The notes under the pieces are model-generated. The model was given only the letters and a program-made list of their open reading frames with translations. It was not told the origin of the DNA and did not search any database. A stretch of 64,000 nucleotides of DNA. Source: Patagioenas fasciata (Eukaryota > Chordata > Aves > Columbiformes > Columbidae). Positions 36,258-49,700 of the stretch are shown piece after piece. The position numbers and the translations under genes are program-made. Every line of letters begins with the position of its first letter. Position 1 is the stretch's first letter. The stretch is taken from positions 28,835,501 to 28,899,500 of the forward strand of contig NC_092523.1 of NCBI RefSeq assembly GCF_037038585.1, read 5' to 3'.

Positions 36258-39200
36258 CAGTATCCCACAACTCCCTCAGTCCCTGCCAGGGTTCCCAGCT
36301 GATGCTGCTTGTCTCCCCCCATGAAGAAGGCTGGTGTTCAGGAGCAAGATTGGGTCACCCTGACAGTGCCTCTGCATGTCCCCTTGTACCCTGCGCCACC
36401 TGACAGAGGAAAATAAGCAAGATTGCAGTCTGTGTCACTGATGTTCAGGTGCCTAAGTCAAAGCACCCTAAATCAGAAATCTATTTCTAATGTTTGAGAT
36501 TTGAGATAAACTAGTAATGTTTTTGTAGTAGCAGCCTGATCCTTATCTTTAATAACAAAAAGCTGTTTCTGAGTAACAGGAAAGACAAAGGAAAAAGACA
36601 AAGAAAAATTATCACAGACACATTCCTCCTCAGTCTCAAAAATACTGTCATCTCTGTATAATGTGCTTTTTCATCTCTGATATTGTCAGTGCAATGTTTG
36701 CTTCCCAGCATGACATCAAACCATTACTTAATATTGGCTTATGACTCAAGAAAGGAGGACTTTGTTCTGCTGTGTTAACATTACTTTTCACTGTTATTGA
36801 CAGAAATATGTTACTGTCGCTTGCACATGACACAAATTCAATCATCTTTTCAGTGGACACATGACTCACATTAGATTAACCACTACGCTTTGTATAAAAG
36901 CATTTCAGGTATTTTAACCTGGCTCAAGTCAGTCCAATAACCAAGAAACCCAGTGATTCATTATAGCTCATATCTTTTGTTATACTGGTATGTCCTCAAC
37001 TTTTTTAAAGGCAGTTCATTTTTTGCAGCCCAGACTTTGTTACTGCTGAACACACAGGCCTTTATGATTGAATTTTCAGGGAGTGGGGAGCTGTATGTTT
37101 GTTTGGTTGTTTTTTTTCTCCCTCTGACTTATTGTCCTGGTTTTCAAAGGTGACAGAGCAGTTGCTTGGTGTGATGCAGGTGGTAGTTGCAGTTGCTGTG
37201 TGGGTGATGCACTGGGCATGGAAGCACCCCTGCATGGCACCCACCCTCTGCTTCCTGCCGGGACACTTGTTTCATTTGCACTTGTCACAGCGTTCTGCCC
37301 ACACTTTCCAAACAGAAGACCACATCCTTGTGGAGCAGTTTATTCTCAGTGATGAACAATTTGGGTGTTTTTTTCGCCAGTTTATGAAGATTAGGAAAGA
37401 TAGCAAAACATTTCCTAATGATTCAGTGTAATAGTTAAAAAAATCAGGGCTTATTTCTAGGTAGATGTGCTCATATTTTTCCTTTTATGAGTGCATATAC
37501 CAAGTACAACTCAACTATACTGCCATATGAATCAGAAGTGCCTATATGAAAGCCTGCTGGTGTGGGAGTTTCAAGCATGCATTAGGGAGGAGCAGCTGTG
37601 ACTCCACTGTAAGTGCTTTTAAAAAGCCCATCTTCATGCTCTGTTACAAATAGAAGAAACAACTATCCGCATTAGGCAGGCAGCACAGATATTCTTTGCA
37701 TCATCTAATCATGAAGACAGGGGTAAAATGGAATCTTATTTCACTTTATACAAGTTCCTGTGAGAAAACAGCAGAGCTACAGTTTTCTGCTTTGTTGCAA
37801 AAGTGTAATTTAGATACTTGGCTCTATCTCGGTGATTCTATAATCCATTTTTATAACAAACTAAACAGGAAAGGGATAGATGATTTTTCCATGATATTAT
37901 GTATCAAAACATTCTAGGGGTAACTCACGAAGAGTTTCATATAGCAGCTCCTAGACGCCCCAAGGCTACATGCCTGAAATCAGAACCACTTGGTTCTGAC
38001 AGCAACAATTAATGATGGAGGGTGGTTTCCTTGTGGTGAAAATCAGTGAGTTTTCTTGGCTCCCAGCAGAGCTACCCAGCCTATTTCAGAAAAACAAAAA
38101 CAACCCAAACTTGGCTCCATAGATGTCTACATGGCTCTTTCTCAAAGATGACTCCATTCTTGGAGATTCACGGTGGAGTTCACAAGCTGCCGGGCAGCCC
38201 CAGAGCAGGAGAGACAAGGCTAAAAACTTTGCACGTAACACGTGCTCATGTTGGGGAAGAGCTCTGGTGTCTTCTTTGCTCTGAGAACTAGATAACACTG
38301 ATGAAATATCTTGATGGAAACTTTCTATGGTAAATTTCAAATAGAAGAGGTAGAAATTTGTGAGTGTATCCAGTGATAGAGACTCTTGAAAATAGGGGTT
38401 TATAATGAAATACAAGGGATATGAACTGGCCTACCTTGTTTAATATTCTTCAGATGGTGCAATCTACATACAATCTTTTAGCTCTCTGATTATTTAATCT
38501 CATTAGCTGATTTGATTTCTTTCCTTTATGATGAGTCTGTCAGCTAAGATACAGTAGGACTGCAAAAGGACTCTTTAATTCAGTGGCTTTCATTAGATTA
38601 TGAAGTTCTCACTTAATGAAAAAGAAATTACAAGCAATTTAACTTGTGAAGAGCAGCAATGATCACAGACTGAATTTGAACTTATAGAGGAGGCCAGGAG
38701 GAGCAAGAAATATTATTATGAACTTTAAAATGCTGTTAAAATCCACATGAGATCTGTGGATAGAATGAAATATCCAATCTGAATACCCTCATTTTTGTTT
38801 TAGCTATAAATGCTTGTTAACCAATCATAACATCCTGACATTTAGATAAACAGCTATATTAAAATGTAGCATTTGATTAAAGCAATTTTTGGCTGGTACC
38901 TTAAATTTGGGAGATTTCCACTGAAATAAACTGAAGTCAGGAGAGGCCATACTATGCAAGTTGTGTAAGACCAAATGAACACTTATTCTGTTCTCATCTC
39001 CAGCACTGACCAGGTCCAGACCTCACAGCTTTATTAATACAACCTTAATACAAAATCTGTTGAATTCAAAGGAAAGATTTCCCTGTTGATTTCAGAAAGA
39101 GCAGAAGCAAGCCATGTTAGTGGCAATTATATATTCTTTGCCTATTTTCCAGCCAGAAAATAGAACATTTTGAATAACCACAAAATAGCTGAAGTATGTT

Positions 39201-42200
39201 GCATTAAAGTTAATACAAAACCGTCCCAAAGTTGAAAGAATTATAATAAGGATATTCTCAGCTTTGCTTGTATAACATATACATGCATCACCATGACATT
39301 TGTCTTTCCACTCTTGTTCTACATGGGAGACACATTGGTGCTGTTAGTGGTGTTATTTAGTTGAGTCTCAGCTCTTCTCAGAGACAGGTGACTTGCTGCC
39401 CTTTTTGTAATAACAAGAGACATTTACTGGTGAAACAAGCAACCTGGATAATCACCTCTGGGTCCTATGGGCCAGCGGGCATGGGAAGAAGGATGAATAA
39501 TCTGGGGTGTGGATGGGAGCAAGGGGGGCCCTGGTGGGCCTGGGAAGATGTAGGAATTAGGAGCTCTGGGTTTTATTGGTCATCAGTCACTGGGGTGTTG
39601 TATTACTCCAGTTAAGGACTTTACCTGGATGAACACATGTAAAGGGCTTTTGGGTCCTGGCAAAAGAGCACACTCATCTATTTCCAGAGGTAACCTCAAG
39701 GGTCCTAAGGAGAAGATGAAAGATTCAGATTTCCTCAAACTGCTTTTGAAGAGCTCAGGCTTCCTGCCCTTCACACAGTCCTGAAAGGGAGACTGGGACT
39801 TACCCCCTCTTGTTCCAAAGGGCATATCAGCCTTTTTCCCCCCAAAAAAAGCTAATTAAGGAAATAGTGACTACATGTTATGCCAGTATCTGTAAAATGT
39901 GTGTTTATGCACACAGTAAACCAAAAACTTTTGCTCCTTTATGGGTTGCTATAGAGATGCATACAAAAGATATTCGTAGGACAGATCTTAGGCAGTTCAA
40001 ATGCAGTGATTTACGTCAAAGCAGTAATAAAATAATTAAAGAATAGTCATAATTTTCAATTTAACTGTTAGCTTCTGTTTGCTGTGATACTGGAAACTGC
40101 AAATTTACTGCTGCAGAGACAAAATACATATTGATGAGGTGCAGGCAGCAAAGAGTTACTGGGGTGTGGACCACTTTATTGAAAGAAAGACAGCATGAGA
40201 ATATTTTTGAGTATTTTTTGGTCATGTTTAGCTTATGCTTGTTGTAAATTCCCTTTGCTTCCAACACCAATGAGTGACCTCTGTGAAACAGACTCTTGAT
40301 CAAACAGCTTAGGAGTTGTTTTTGTTCAAGATCCTGTGTACAAGTTCTTAGATTACAGCCAGCTACTAAGAGGGAGGAGAAAAAAATTACTGACCTCCAA
40401 ACCCCACTGTTTCATGAGGAGCCACACTCCTGGAGCTTATATTTATTTACTCCAGAAACCTGGCTCTTTTTTGTCTTTTCAGACTCAGGTTGTCTGGAAG
40501 TTGTCCTGGAAAGCCAAGGTCCAACACCGCTGTACTACATTTTCAAGTATAGTAACACGCACCTAGTTATGAGTATCATATGTGTACTTTCAATTAACAG
40601 ACACCTAGTTGTTGGCCGTCCTAGCCAGTTTTCCAACACAACAGGATAAAAACTGCTCACGTTTACTTTGGTGAATGCCCCAAAGCACATTAAATTGCAG
40701 CATGCTAAAGGCAGGATTTCTTTCCCATCTGTTCATGTGCATTGGATATTGCATGAATGTAGAGGATGATAATTCATGCCAGTTGGGGGTTACTTGTGTT
40801 CTGTTTTGAGCTCGTCTTTCATCAGACCATGTTCATGAGAACTTGGGTCCATTTCATCCACTGTCAGTTACGACTTTTTGAGGCATGAGGAGTTGCTTTG
40901 TTCAGCTTTTTATTAAATTCCTGTTATGGAAGGATGGCAGGTAGGATTTGTGAGAAAGAAAAGCAGTGCTTTTTCGCAGAAGTAGAAAAATACAGTTCCA
41001 GTGTGAATGAGATCAGTGTCAAAAGGCATCTACTACCAAGGAAATACACTGTATTAGAGAAACAAGATCACGGTTTTCTCCTACTGCAGCTTCTCTAATT
41101 TGATTAATATCTGTGTTAACAATCTGGAGGAAACAGCAACAGAAGGAGAAGCCGCTGTTGCAAAACAGTTGGGCACACGTGGCACTGAGAATAATCTTTT
41201 TTGAACACTGACAGGAGGATGACGCTTGATGCTCTTGTTAGTGTTGCAGGACACTGGAGCACAAGGGTGCTTGTGTCCCGAAGCTCATGCCCGAGGCAGC
41301 ATCCATCACTTCTCCCATCACTTTCTTGAGCAGACCTCAAACCCAAGAGAATATTTTTTGTGTGTGAAACCGTGTATTGTCTGAGAAGTAAGTATAAGTG
41401 GATGGTGATTTAACTGTTTAGAAAAAATCCCTACCACTTACAGGCTCCTGTGTTATATACTTACATTAGTTGTCCAGTCCACTGTGTCACCCATCAGATT
41501 GGGTACAAACTTTCCAGCCTTTGCCACTTGTGGATGGATTTGAACCATATGGCTTGTAAACCTATTGCAGTCCTAATGTGAGTTTAGTTGGGTCCCGTGT
41601 GCTGCTTCTAAAAACAAATATTAGTAATGTTTTTACACCAAACTCATAAAACTTGTAAGTGGTTTTATGTCTGGATCTGACCTTTCCAAAAGTCTGGGAA
41701 TGCTGAGATGATGATTGTAAGACTGTGAAGCCAAAGAGTAAAGGCAATACTTCGTAAAAATCCACAAAGTAAAGCACTAAGAAGCACAAAATTTTGTCGT
41801 GTCAAATAGCTGATATGGCCCAAAACCAAGGGACAACCACTCTCCAGTCGAATGCCTTAGACTCTTCTTATTTGTTCTGTGAAGTATCTCTCTGTTAAGT
41901 TGAAAAACTGTACAGTTATACAAGTTTGCCTCCTTTGTTTAAAGGAGTTGAAGAAGTTAGGCAGAGTCCCTTTGTGGCTCTGTGAGGGTTGGGTGTGGGG
42001 AGGAAGCAAAAGCAAATTATTCCTCTATAGTTGGACAGCATTACATATTAACATTCAGCCATATGCAAATTTTCTTCTACAAAAGATGTTATCAGGTTTT
42101 GGAAGAGAACAACTGCCTTTTCTTTGCTTGGTGCCCAGTAGAAAGGGTCCTATAAGAATGGACATTGAAAATTAACATCAGCTCTTTAAACCACTGATCC

Positions 42201-43710
42201 ATCCCAGAAACAGCTGAGGATGGTTCACTTCTGCATATTTGCCAGGCTTTGTTCCAGCCTCAAAACGTGGGTTTTTTTGGAAACCTGATCTTTATGAGCT
42301 CCAAATGCCCATGTGGGCGAGGAATTGCCCTTTATAAAAGGAACACAGCATTTCTTACTCTCCTTCATGAATATTAACCATTTCCTTCTCAGAACGTTGC
42401 AATAAGGTTAAAATGAAGAGTACAAAAATAAAGAGGGAAATAATGTAAGAAAAGAGTTCTGGAAAAAATTGTTGTTGTTCACCTTTTAAATATTTAATTT
42501 CATAAAAACACTGAGGATTTGGCAGATTGTGGGGGTTTGTTTTGTTTTGTATTATCTTGTCCTTGTTAGGTCAGTTCTTTTGATGATGTTGTAGTCATCC
42601 TAAAATCCTTCCAAGGGTCTAAGATACAATAAGTAATACTGTAATTAACATGATAGCATCTTATTATCTAAGCCATAAATGGAAAACTATTTTGGGTGAC
42701 AATATATTTTTAGGGGGTAAATGAGCTAAGAAAATCCATAAAGAACCAAGCAGTACACAGTCCATAACCCATTAGCCTAGTTCTTATCTGTAAAAAAAGC
42801 AACAATTAACTGAGTAAGTTTGGAGAGAAAGTTTCTATCTTTTGGAAACTTTCCTCTCTTCTTTTTATAGGGAAATGATCTTCTTTAATAGGCCATTTAT
42901 TTCATAGCTGTCTGCAATAGAATTTTCCCCCTTCCCTTTGAAATCTCTAGATACAATCATTGTGAGAGACAGAGCTGAAAGAAACACGCAGCAGCTCCCG
43001 TGTTAGATCACCCAGTATGTGCTCTGGACCTGATCTATGCCCACTGGCTTTGATTCAGGCTATAATGGGGTATGTTGCTTGGAAATAAAATTCAATAATC
43101 CTGACCTTTCAGGAAAAACTTGGCATATATTTATATCACTGAATTAATTCCTGCTACGTCTGGACAGTTGTTTGATCTCTTTGTAAAGATCTTTTCCAGT
43201 CAAATAATGGTCAGCTCATCTTACTGTCTACATATATCCCTGCTTGAGGGGAGAGATAAATACTGGCATACCCACTTTCTAGGTGGGAAATAGAGGAAGA
43301 GGGATGTTGCATTATTTGCACCATGTGAGTTCTTGATAGGGATGAGATTGGAAATCACAGGCTCCCCTGTTCAGTCTATAGACCTTTCTGTTTTCGTGAA
43401 TGTCCTGTCCTGAAGGATGACTCCTGTGAATATGCCTTATAATATTGGATATTAAATTGTTGCAAAATTCACTGAAGGTGGTGGACTGTTATTGCAATCC
43501 CTCAGAGAGGGAGAAGCTAAGTGCTCTTCCATTCAGTGAGAGCTAGAAAGGTAGAAGATACTGTCCAAGATAATAGGGGTAATAAGAAAAATAAAGAAGC
43601 CCATACATCATGGCTTAAGGGAAACAAACCAACCCACAACCCAAACTAATACGAAGGGAGCAGTTCATCACTTGGAATCATGCCAGGGAACTTGCATCTT
43701 GAGGTTTTTG

Positions 43711-43745
43711 TTGGTGGTGGTGGTGGTTGGTTTGTTTGTTTGCTT
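43711..43745. repeat. GGT/GTTT microsatellite
   Basis: A run of GGT triplets passes into GTTT tetramers (43,711-43,745). It is a simple repeat with no other element recognised. Confidence 0.8.
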
Positions 43746-46700
43746 GAGAAGTGGTTGCATGAATTCAGGTTTAACAGAGTTTCAATATAAATGTTTTTTC
43801 CTGGGGGATGAGGCTCATTTTTGTATTACAAGGGTTTTGCGTGAAATACTTTGGGATAAATAAAGTTCAGTTGTATATAGAGCATGGTGAACAGAGTGGT
43901 TTGTTTTCAGCTCAGTATCTGGAGGCTGGGCTTGACTGCACAAGTGAGCAAGAGATTCAGTATATGAAGGAAACACATTCTCTAGGTACATTTCTTCTAC
44001 AAGTGTCATGAAAACTAAACAGACCTGCTAAACAACAAGCATTTGTTCAGTGCTGTTGCCACACTAAATGCTGGCTGTGCATGGTCTGTGTTATTACTTT
44101 GTGACAAACTGATTGTCTTTCCTCATCCTCTGTAGCTGCATTTGGTGACAGAAAATGAGTATGAATGTGTAACACTGTCATAAAGTAGAGCTTTTAGATT
44201 TCATGTGACACCTTCTCTAAGCCATGGTTAAAATACAGTTAATACAAATAGTGAACACTACTCTGAAGCATGTTATTGCAAAAGTGTGCTTGATGTTGGT
44301 TGAAACCACGGTACAGCACGGTGATGCAGTATGCCCAGAAATATCCCCATATATGTCAACAGTAGAATTAGCAACTTGTGCTGGAGCATTTTAAAATATC
44401 ATGGTTTTAAAGGGTAGGGGGAAGAATTCTGCTTACCTTTTGGGTTTTAATCCTCAGGGTCAGGTTCTGAGAGACAACTGAGTGTCGTTCTGGTGTCTTA
44501 GACAACACTGGTCACGGCCCGAACTACTCATCTTGCAGAATTAAAACAGTAAAACCTTCAGTGACCTTAGCTCAGAATAGTTTTGTTTATCTGAAAATGT
44601 AACCAGAAGTATCCAGAATGATGAAAAATAAATAAACTAAATAAGCGTTATCATCCCTGCTTTGCCTAGTATTTCCTGCTAGTGTATAATAACAAACAAT
44701 TACTAGGGGGCAAAAGAAAGCTAATCCATTCCTTGGAAAGTAAAGCGCTGTTACAACAAACTTCCCGAGGAACCTCAGCTGCCCCAGTGAATTCCAGGCA
44801 AGAGAAGCTGGTTCACAGATAGCAAGGGTTATACTGGAGCAATGTGCTACAAGATCTGCACTTCGAGCTGCAGTCAGAAGTGAATAGGTCATCAAGGTAG
44901 ATGAAGAGGACCCAGTGAAAACGTTCCTACTGGTTAAACTGGTCTGGCTGAAGGTGGCCAGATTCAACTCCAGTTGTGGTTATCTAAAATATGGAGGCAT
45001 TTTGGCACACATTACCCAATTTCTACAATTTTCTCCAAATTAAGAGCTGAAAAGTTATTAAGTCATCTGGTAAACTATTTTGAGGATGAAAAATGCTGCA
45101 TGTATGACAGTGACAGTTATATGATTAGTCACTAAATAAAGTGTAAGATTTTGCTTGTGCTTCTCAACTGTGTTTTCAGAGACCAGAGATAATACTGCTT
45201 GTAGTTCTTCTGCAGTGCTTACAGTGTTCCACACATAACGGTGTCTTACAGCTGCACAGAAAACACAGCTCTGCACACCAAAAGTTTTGTGAGGATTTTG
45301 TAAGAAACACTGTTCCAGTTTCTGTTGCTATTAATCTCACTGTAGAACTGCAAACCTATCTGGAGCTTCTTTACAGCTACACCAAAGTGATCAACAGTAG
45401 AACTTGGTCTCTATCAGGTAGTCTCTTGGTTGAAACCCAAGTGTTTGCGGTATCTAGTTTGCAATGTTGGGTGAAATCTGTATCTTCTCTTTCGAATTCT
45501 TTGCTATTCTGGAACATGACTTGGATGTTTTTCCTCATATGTGTGTGAAATGAAATCAAAAGGATAATGTTTCACTCTGCCTTATTCTACCATTGCAGTG
45601 ATTTGGCAAAAGAATGTCTATCAATCTCCACCTCTTGGATTCTGTTTGGTCCTGATAGGTCTCTGTGCATTTTGGGGCAGCCTGAAAACTCCATGTTGTT
45701 GCCTCATCTGCTGTTTCTGCATTCGTGGTGAGATGAAATGCACTTTTAGCACCAGGTGAAGTGTTTGTGGCTGGTTAAACTGATATGGGCACTTGGATAA
45801 TGATGTCTTTACAGTGGTGAATGCCACCTTCTTCAGCTTCCTTCACAGCAAGCCCACCCTTCACATCCGAACCCTGACGTTGTGCTCATAGCTGTAGACA
45901 CCTGCTGTGACAAAGTGGAAGGAATGTGCCTCCCTCCAGCCATATAAGAGTATGGGGAAGAGAACCATAGAGGGAAAAAAAAGGAAAAAGTTGTTATGGT
46001 TCAGAGAGGTCTTGGACTGATTCGTTAAAGGAATCTTCTCAGGTTCAGACCACGTGAGCAAACATATGGTTGTTTATCTTTTTTTCTAGGTCTGCTAATG
46101 TATTTTCACATGTGAAACAAAGTGTTTCACCAGGTGTTCCTGGAAAGAGGAGATTGGGGGGAAATGTATGTTGAAGCTGCTTAGGTGCGGAGTGGAGAGA
46201 ACCGTCACTGGTGTGGTGTGCCATGGGAGAAAGGATCCGTGAAGCTGGAGATCTTCAGGGGCTGCTGGCCCCACAGCTGGTGCCACGGAGTCTCCCAGAG
46301 ACAGCAGGGACATGTGACTAAAGTGTCTTCAGGCTGAGGGAAGCTTAGTCCGCAGGTGACAGAGGAGCAGACGAATGAGGGATGCCGTGAGGGTGAGTGA
46401 ACTTTAACAAGGCCATCAAGTAATCTACTATTTGATATGAAATTAATAAGTGAAGAGGAATATTTTTCAGAACAGATAATTGAAATGTATTGAAATGGTT
46501 GTCCTACTTTTCCCCTTCAAAAATTTTTATGTGATTTTTAAATGGCACACAAACAGTCAAGGAAATTAACATCTCCAGAAACATGGTGTTCCATGTCATA
46601 TATTTAGTCACGTCTAATAATGTTGTGTCAAGTCTGGTAAGTGTATTTAAATGAGGAAGCTTATGATTTTCTCCTACCATACCTGAGTTTTCGATCAAGA

Positions 46701-49700
46701 TGAAATGTTATTTTTAGCATTTTTCTGTTTATCTGGTACACAGAACACAGACCAATCTAATCTAAAATAATTATTCTAACTCATATCAAAAAATACATAT
46801 GTAAACATCATACAGCTTCTGGAAAAATGCATTTCTAAAGTGAGAGCAATTCTAGTGGAGCCCATGTATCCTGCTCTTGGAAACCTTTTCTCGGTTTCTT
46901 TATATGTACACTTTAAATTGCATTTCTTTAAAGTGCTTTAAAAGTATGGATTTGAGATTTATTTGTTTCAGTCATCTCCTGTGTTTTAAATTCATCTCTC
47001 CATCCTGCAGTTAAAAGCTTGTGTTCTAATAACCTAGAAATACATTTGAAGGTGGTTCAAGTTTTTTAATTTGAAAGGAAATCTGTACTGTAAGATATGA
47101 AGTGTTTTTCAACCTAGTCCTTTGGTAGTATGATGCGCCATAAATCTTATGACATATTAGCTACAAATTTAACATGCCGTTTGATAGCTGTGTTTGATTT
47201 TGGTTCTCTAAATGGTTCTGAGGGAATAACAAGAATCCATTTAGACAAGAGCAAGAAATTCCAGCCTTTTATTTACCCCACTTTTGAGTAAGTAAATTGT
47301 GTTTGCTAATGAATAACTTCAGGAAAAGGAGCAGACTACAGGAACCTTTCAATTCTCTGACAGAATTTTAGACCTCATTAGCAAAACACTTTCCTACTCT
47401 GGTAGACACAGGTAAAATCCCAGATTAAAGGGCTTGGGGTTCTCATTGTTCCCTGATGCAAAAGGTAGTTCAATTCTGGTTGCTTTTTTGGTTGGTTCAG
47501 TGTTAGCTGTTCTCAGTAACACTGGCAGGGTCAGCGATGTGCTCTGACTAGGTACAGCTCAGTCACGCAATTGTGTGTATACTCCACTGAGACAACTCAT
47601 GATTTGCATTCAGAATTTGTTCCCTTTGAGGCACTTCAGAGACAGCCCAGGTGGTGAAATATTCTCTGAAGTCACTGAAAATGCAATGACTCCATTAAAT
47701 GAAATAAAAAGCGAGCATCAGCAATCTTGCCATCCGTAAGAATACAGATACCTGACATTCAGAAGCATGTTGTGTAACAACCAACATCAATGTCCAGCCT
47801 TAGTCTGTCTCCAGCTGAATTCAAAGCGAGTTGAATGGAAGCAACATCAGCTAGGGAGTTTATTTTATGTAAAATATAAACATGTTAACAGGAGAAAATA
47901 CTGTTTTCTTATGTTACAACCTTAATAATCAACATGAGATTTATCGTACAGTTCTGCAGGTAATGCAGGGTTTAATTACATGTATATGATTAAAAAGAGC
48001 AATACTCAACTGTACACATACACCATGTATTGTATGCTTTACTAGAAATTCAGTATTTTTATGTGTCCCCAGTTGTGTGCCTAATAATTTTACTACCTCT
48101 TACTCCACTTAAAAACTAGCACAAAATATTGAAGTAGTTTAATTATGATGGTGTCATTTTGACAAGGTGGAGAGGGCCTCTATATTTACAAACAGATATA
48201 CATATTCAATACCTTCAAAAAACAGCCCTTTCTATATTTCTTCCTCTTCTCTTTTTCTTCTTCCTCCTACCCTATTCTCACATTCATACAGCATAAGGTG
48301 ACTTTACTCCTAAAGAGTCATGGATGAGTTATGGAGCTTGTGTCAGGTCTTCTTTAACAAAAGCTGCTGAAGCTATGAAATTGTCTCCAGGAAAAGCATT
48401 TGAATCTGTAATGTGGCTGCCCTGATGTTGCTCTTGCTGTTAGAATGAGAGATGGGCGAAGACTGGGAAACTACTTGGTATGTGAACACAATCTGTCTTG
48501 GGACATCTGCAAAGATGAACACCACTGCAAATACAAAGCTGATGTTTAAGCTCGGCCACTTTAAGGAATGTATACTTACAATTAAGGTTTTTGGGGAGCA
48601 GGGAGTTGCAAGTATTCATTAATTAGCTGCTGTGGCAAGCAAGATGTTTTGGTGAACTGCAAAGTGTCTTCACAAAGGGTTTGCTTCTGCCACTTCGGAA
48701 CCCATAGTAGGGTTAGGGTTATCTATAGGATGGAGCACCAGCTTCAGCTGGGTACAAGCTGAGGGTTTGGAAGCTGCATGCCAGTCCAGCTCCTGTGTGC
48801 TATCATGGAAAAGTGACTTACTCTTTAATTTTCTTACATATAGTCAAGTTGCCACTTACGACAGCCTTCATGTTAAATTGACCACTGTGAATGGCACATA
48901 CAAGTCAGGTTCTTTTATGTTGTGCAATAGTCCCAGTCTTAATAACCAAATGAAGCAGAATGATTAAAGAATTATAGCAACTTCGAGACCATGAATAAAG
49001 GGAGTTATGTGCCGTTTCATATTAAATTGTACAGGCAAAGCCAGCAAATAAACATCTAAGGGGATAAAGAATCATTAGTGTGTAAAAATGCGTGGGCTTA
49101 GCCCAGATGGTCCCATCAGGTGGGCACATACCTCGTGATAGGTGTTATTTGACCTTGTATGCAAAAGGAGTGTGTTGATCTGAATAAGTCTTGTAGACAG
49201 GTTCAGGCAATCTCTTTGAAGTAATGCATGTTAACTGGAAAGAAATTAAAACTGTGTCTATCGAGGCTTACTGAGGGCTATTTAAATATTAAGTGCCGTG
49301 TTAAATTGAGAAGAAGAGCCTCAGCAACAGAACTGATGCAACAGAAAAAACCCTGGTCTTTTCATTGATCAAAGAAAATACAGTACCTAAAAAACTAAGA
49401 ATAACCCTTGCATTAACCACACAGAAAGGTAATGACTGTCTGTTATGAATAGCACAGATGCTGGCCTCTAAGAAACATCCAGTGTCTTTTATAGATGGTG
49501 TGGGTTTTTTTTTTTTACACCAGCACTTATCCCGCTTCATTATCTCTTCCCTTTATATGAGCTCAAGTGTAGAGAAGGAAAACGCAAAAAAGTTTGCTCT
49601 CCTTTCTAGCACTCACACAAGGGCCATGAAAAAAATGATTAAAACTTGAGACTGTACAGAGCGCAGATAAAATGACAAAGAGAGCAATACTTGTATCATC

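Larger units (their letters stand above)
32603..43710. other. Intergenic DNA, no gene recognised
   Basis: About 11 kb of AT-rich DNA 3' of USP46. Apart from simple repeats (for example 36,193-36,257) and a small hairpin plus direct repeat near 35,660-35,712, I see no gene, RNA gene or transposable element that I can support. Conserved regulatory elements could be present but cannot be seen from one sequence. Confidence 0.5.

Noticed and set aside
48708..48722. GGGTTAGGGTTA resembling telomere repeat
   Set aside because: Only about two units; too short to call an interstitial telomeric sequence.
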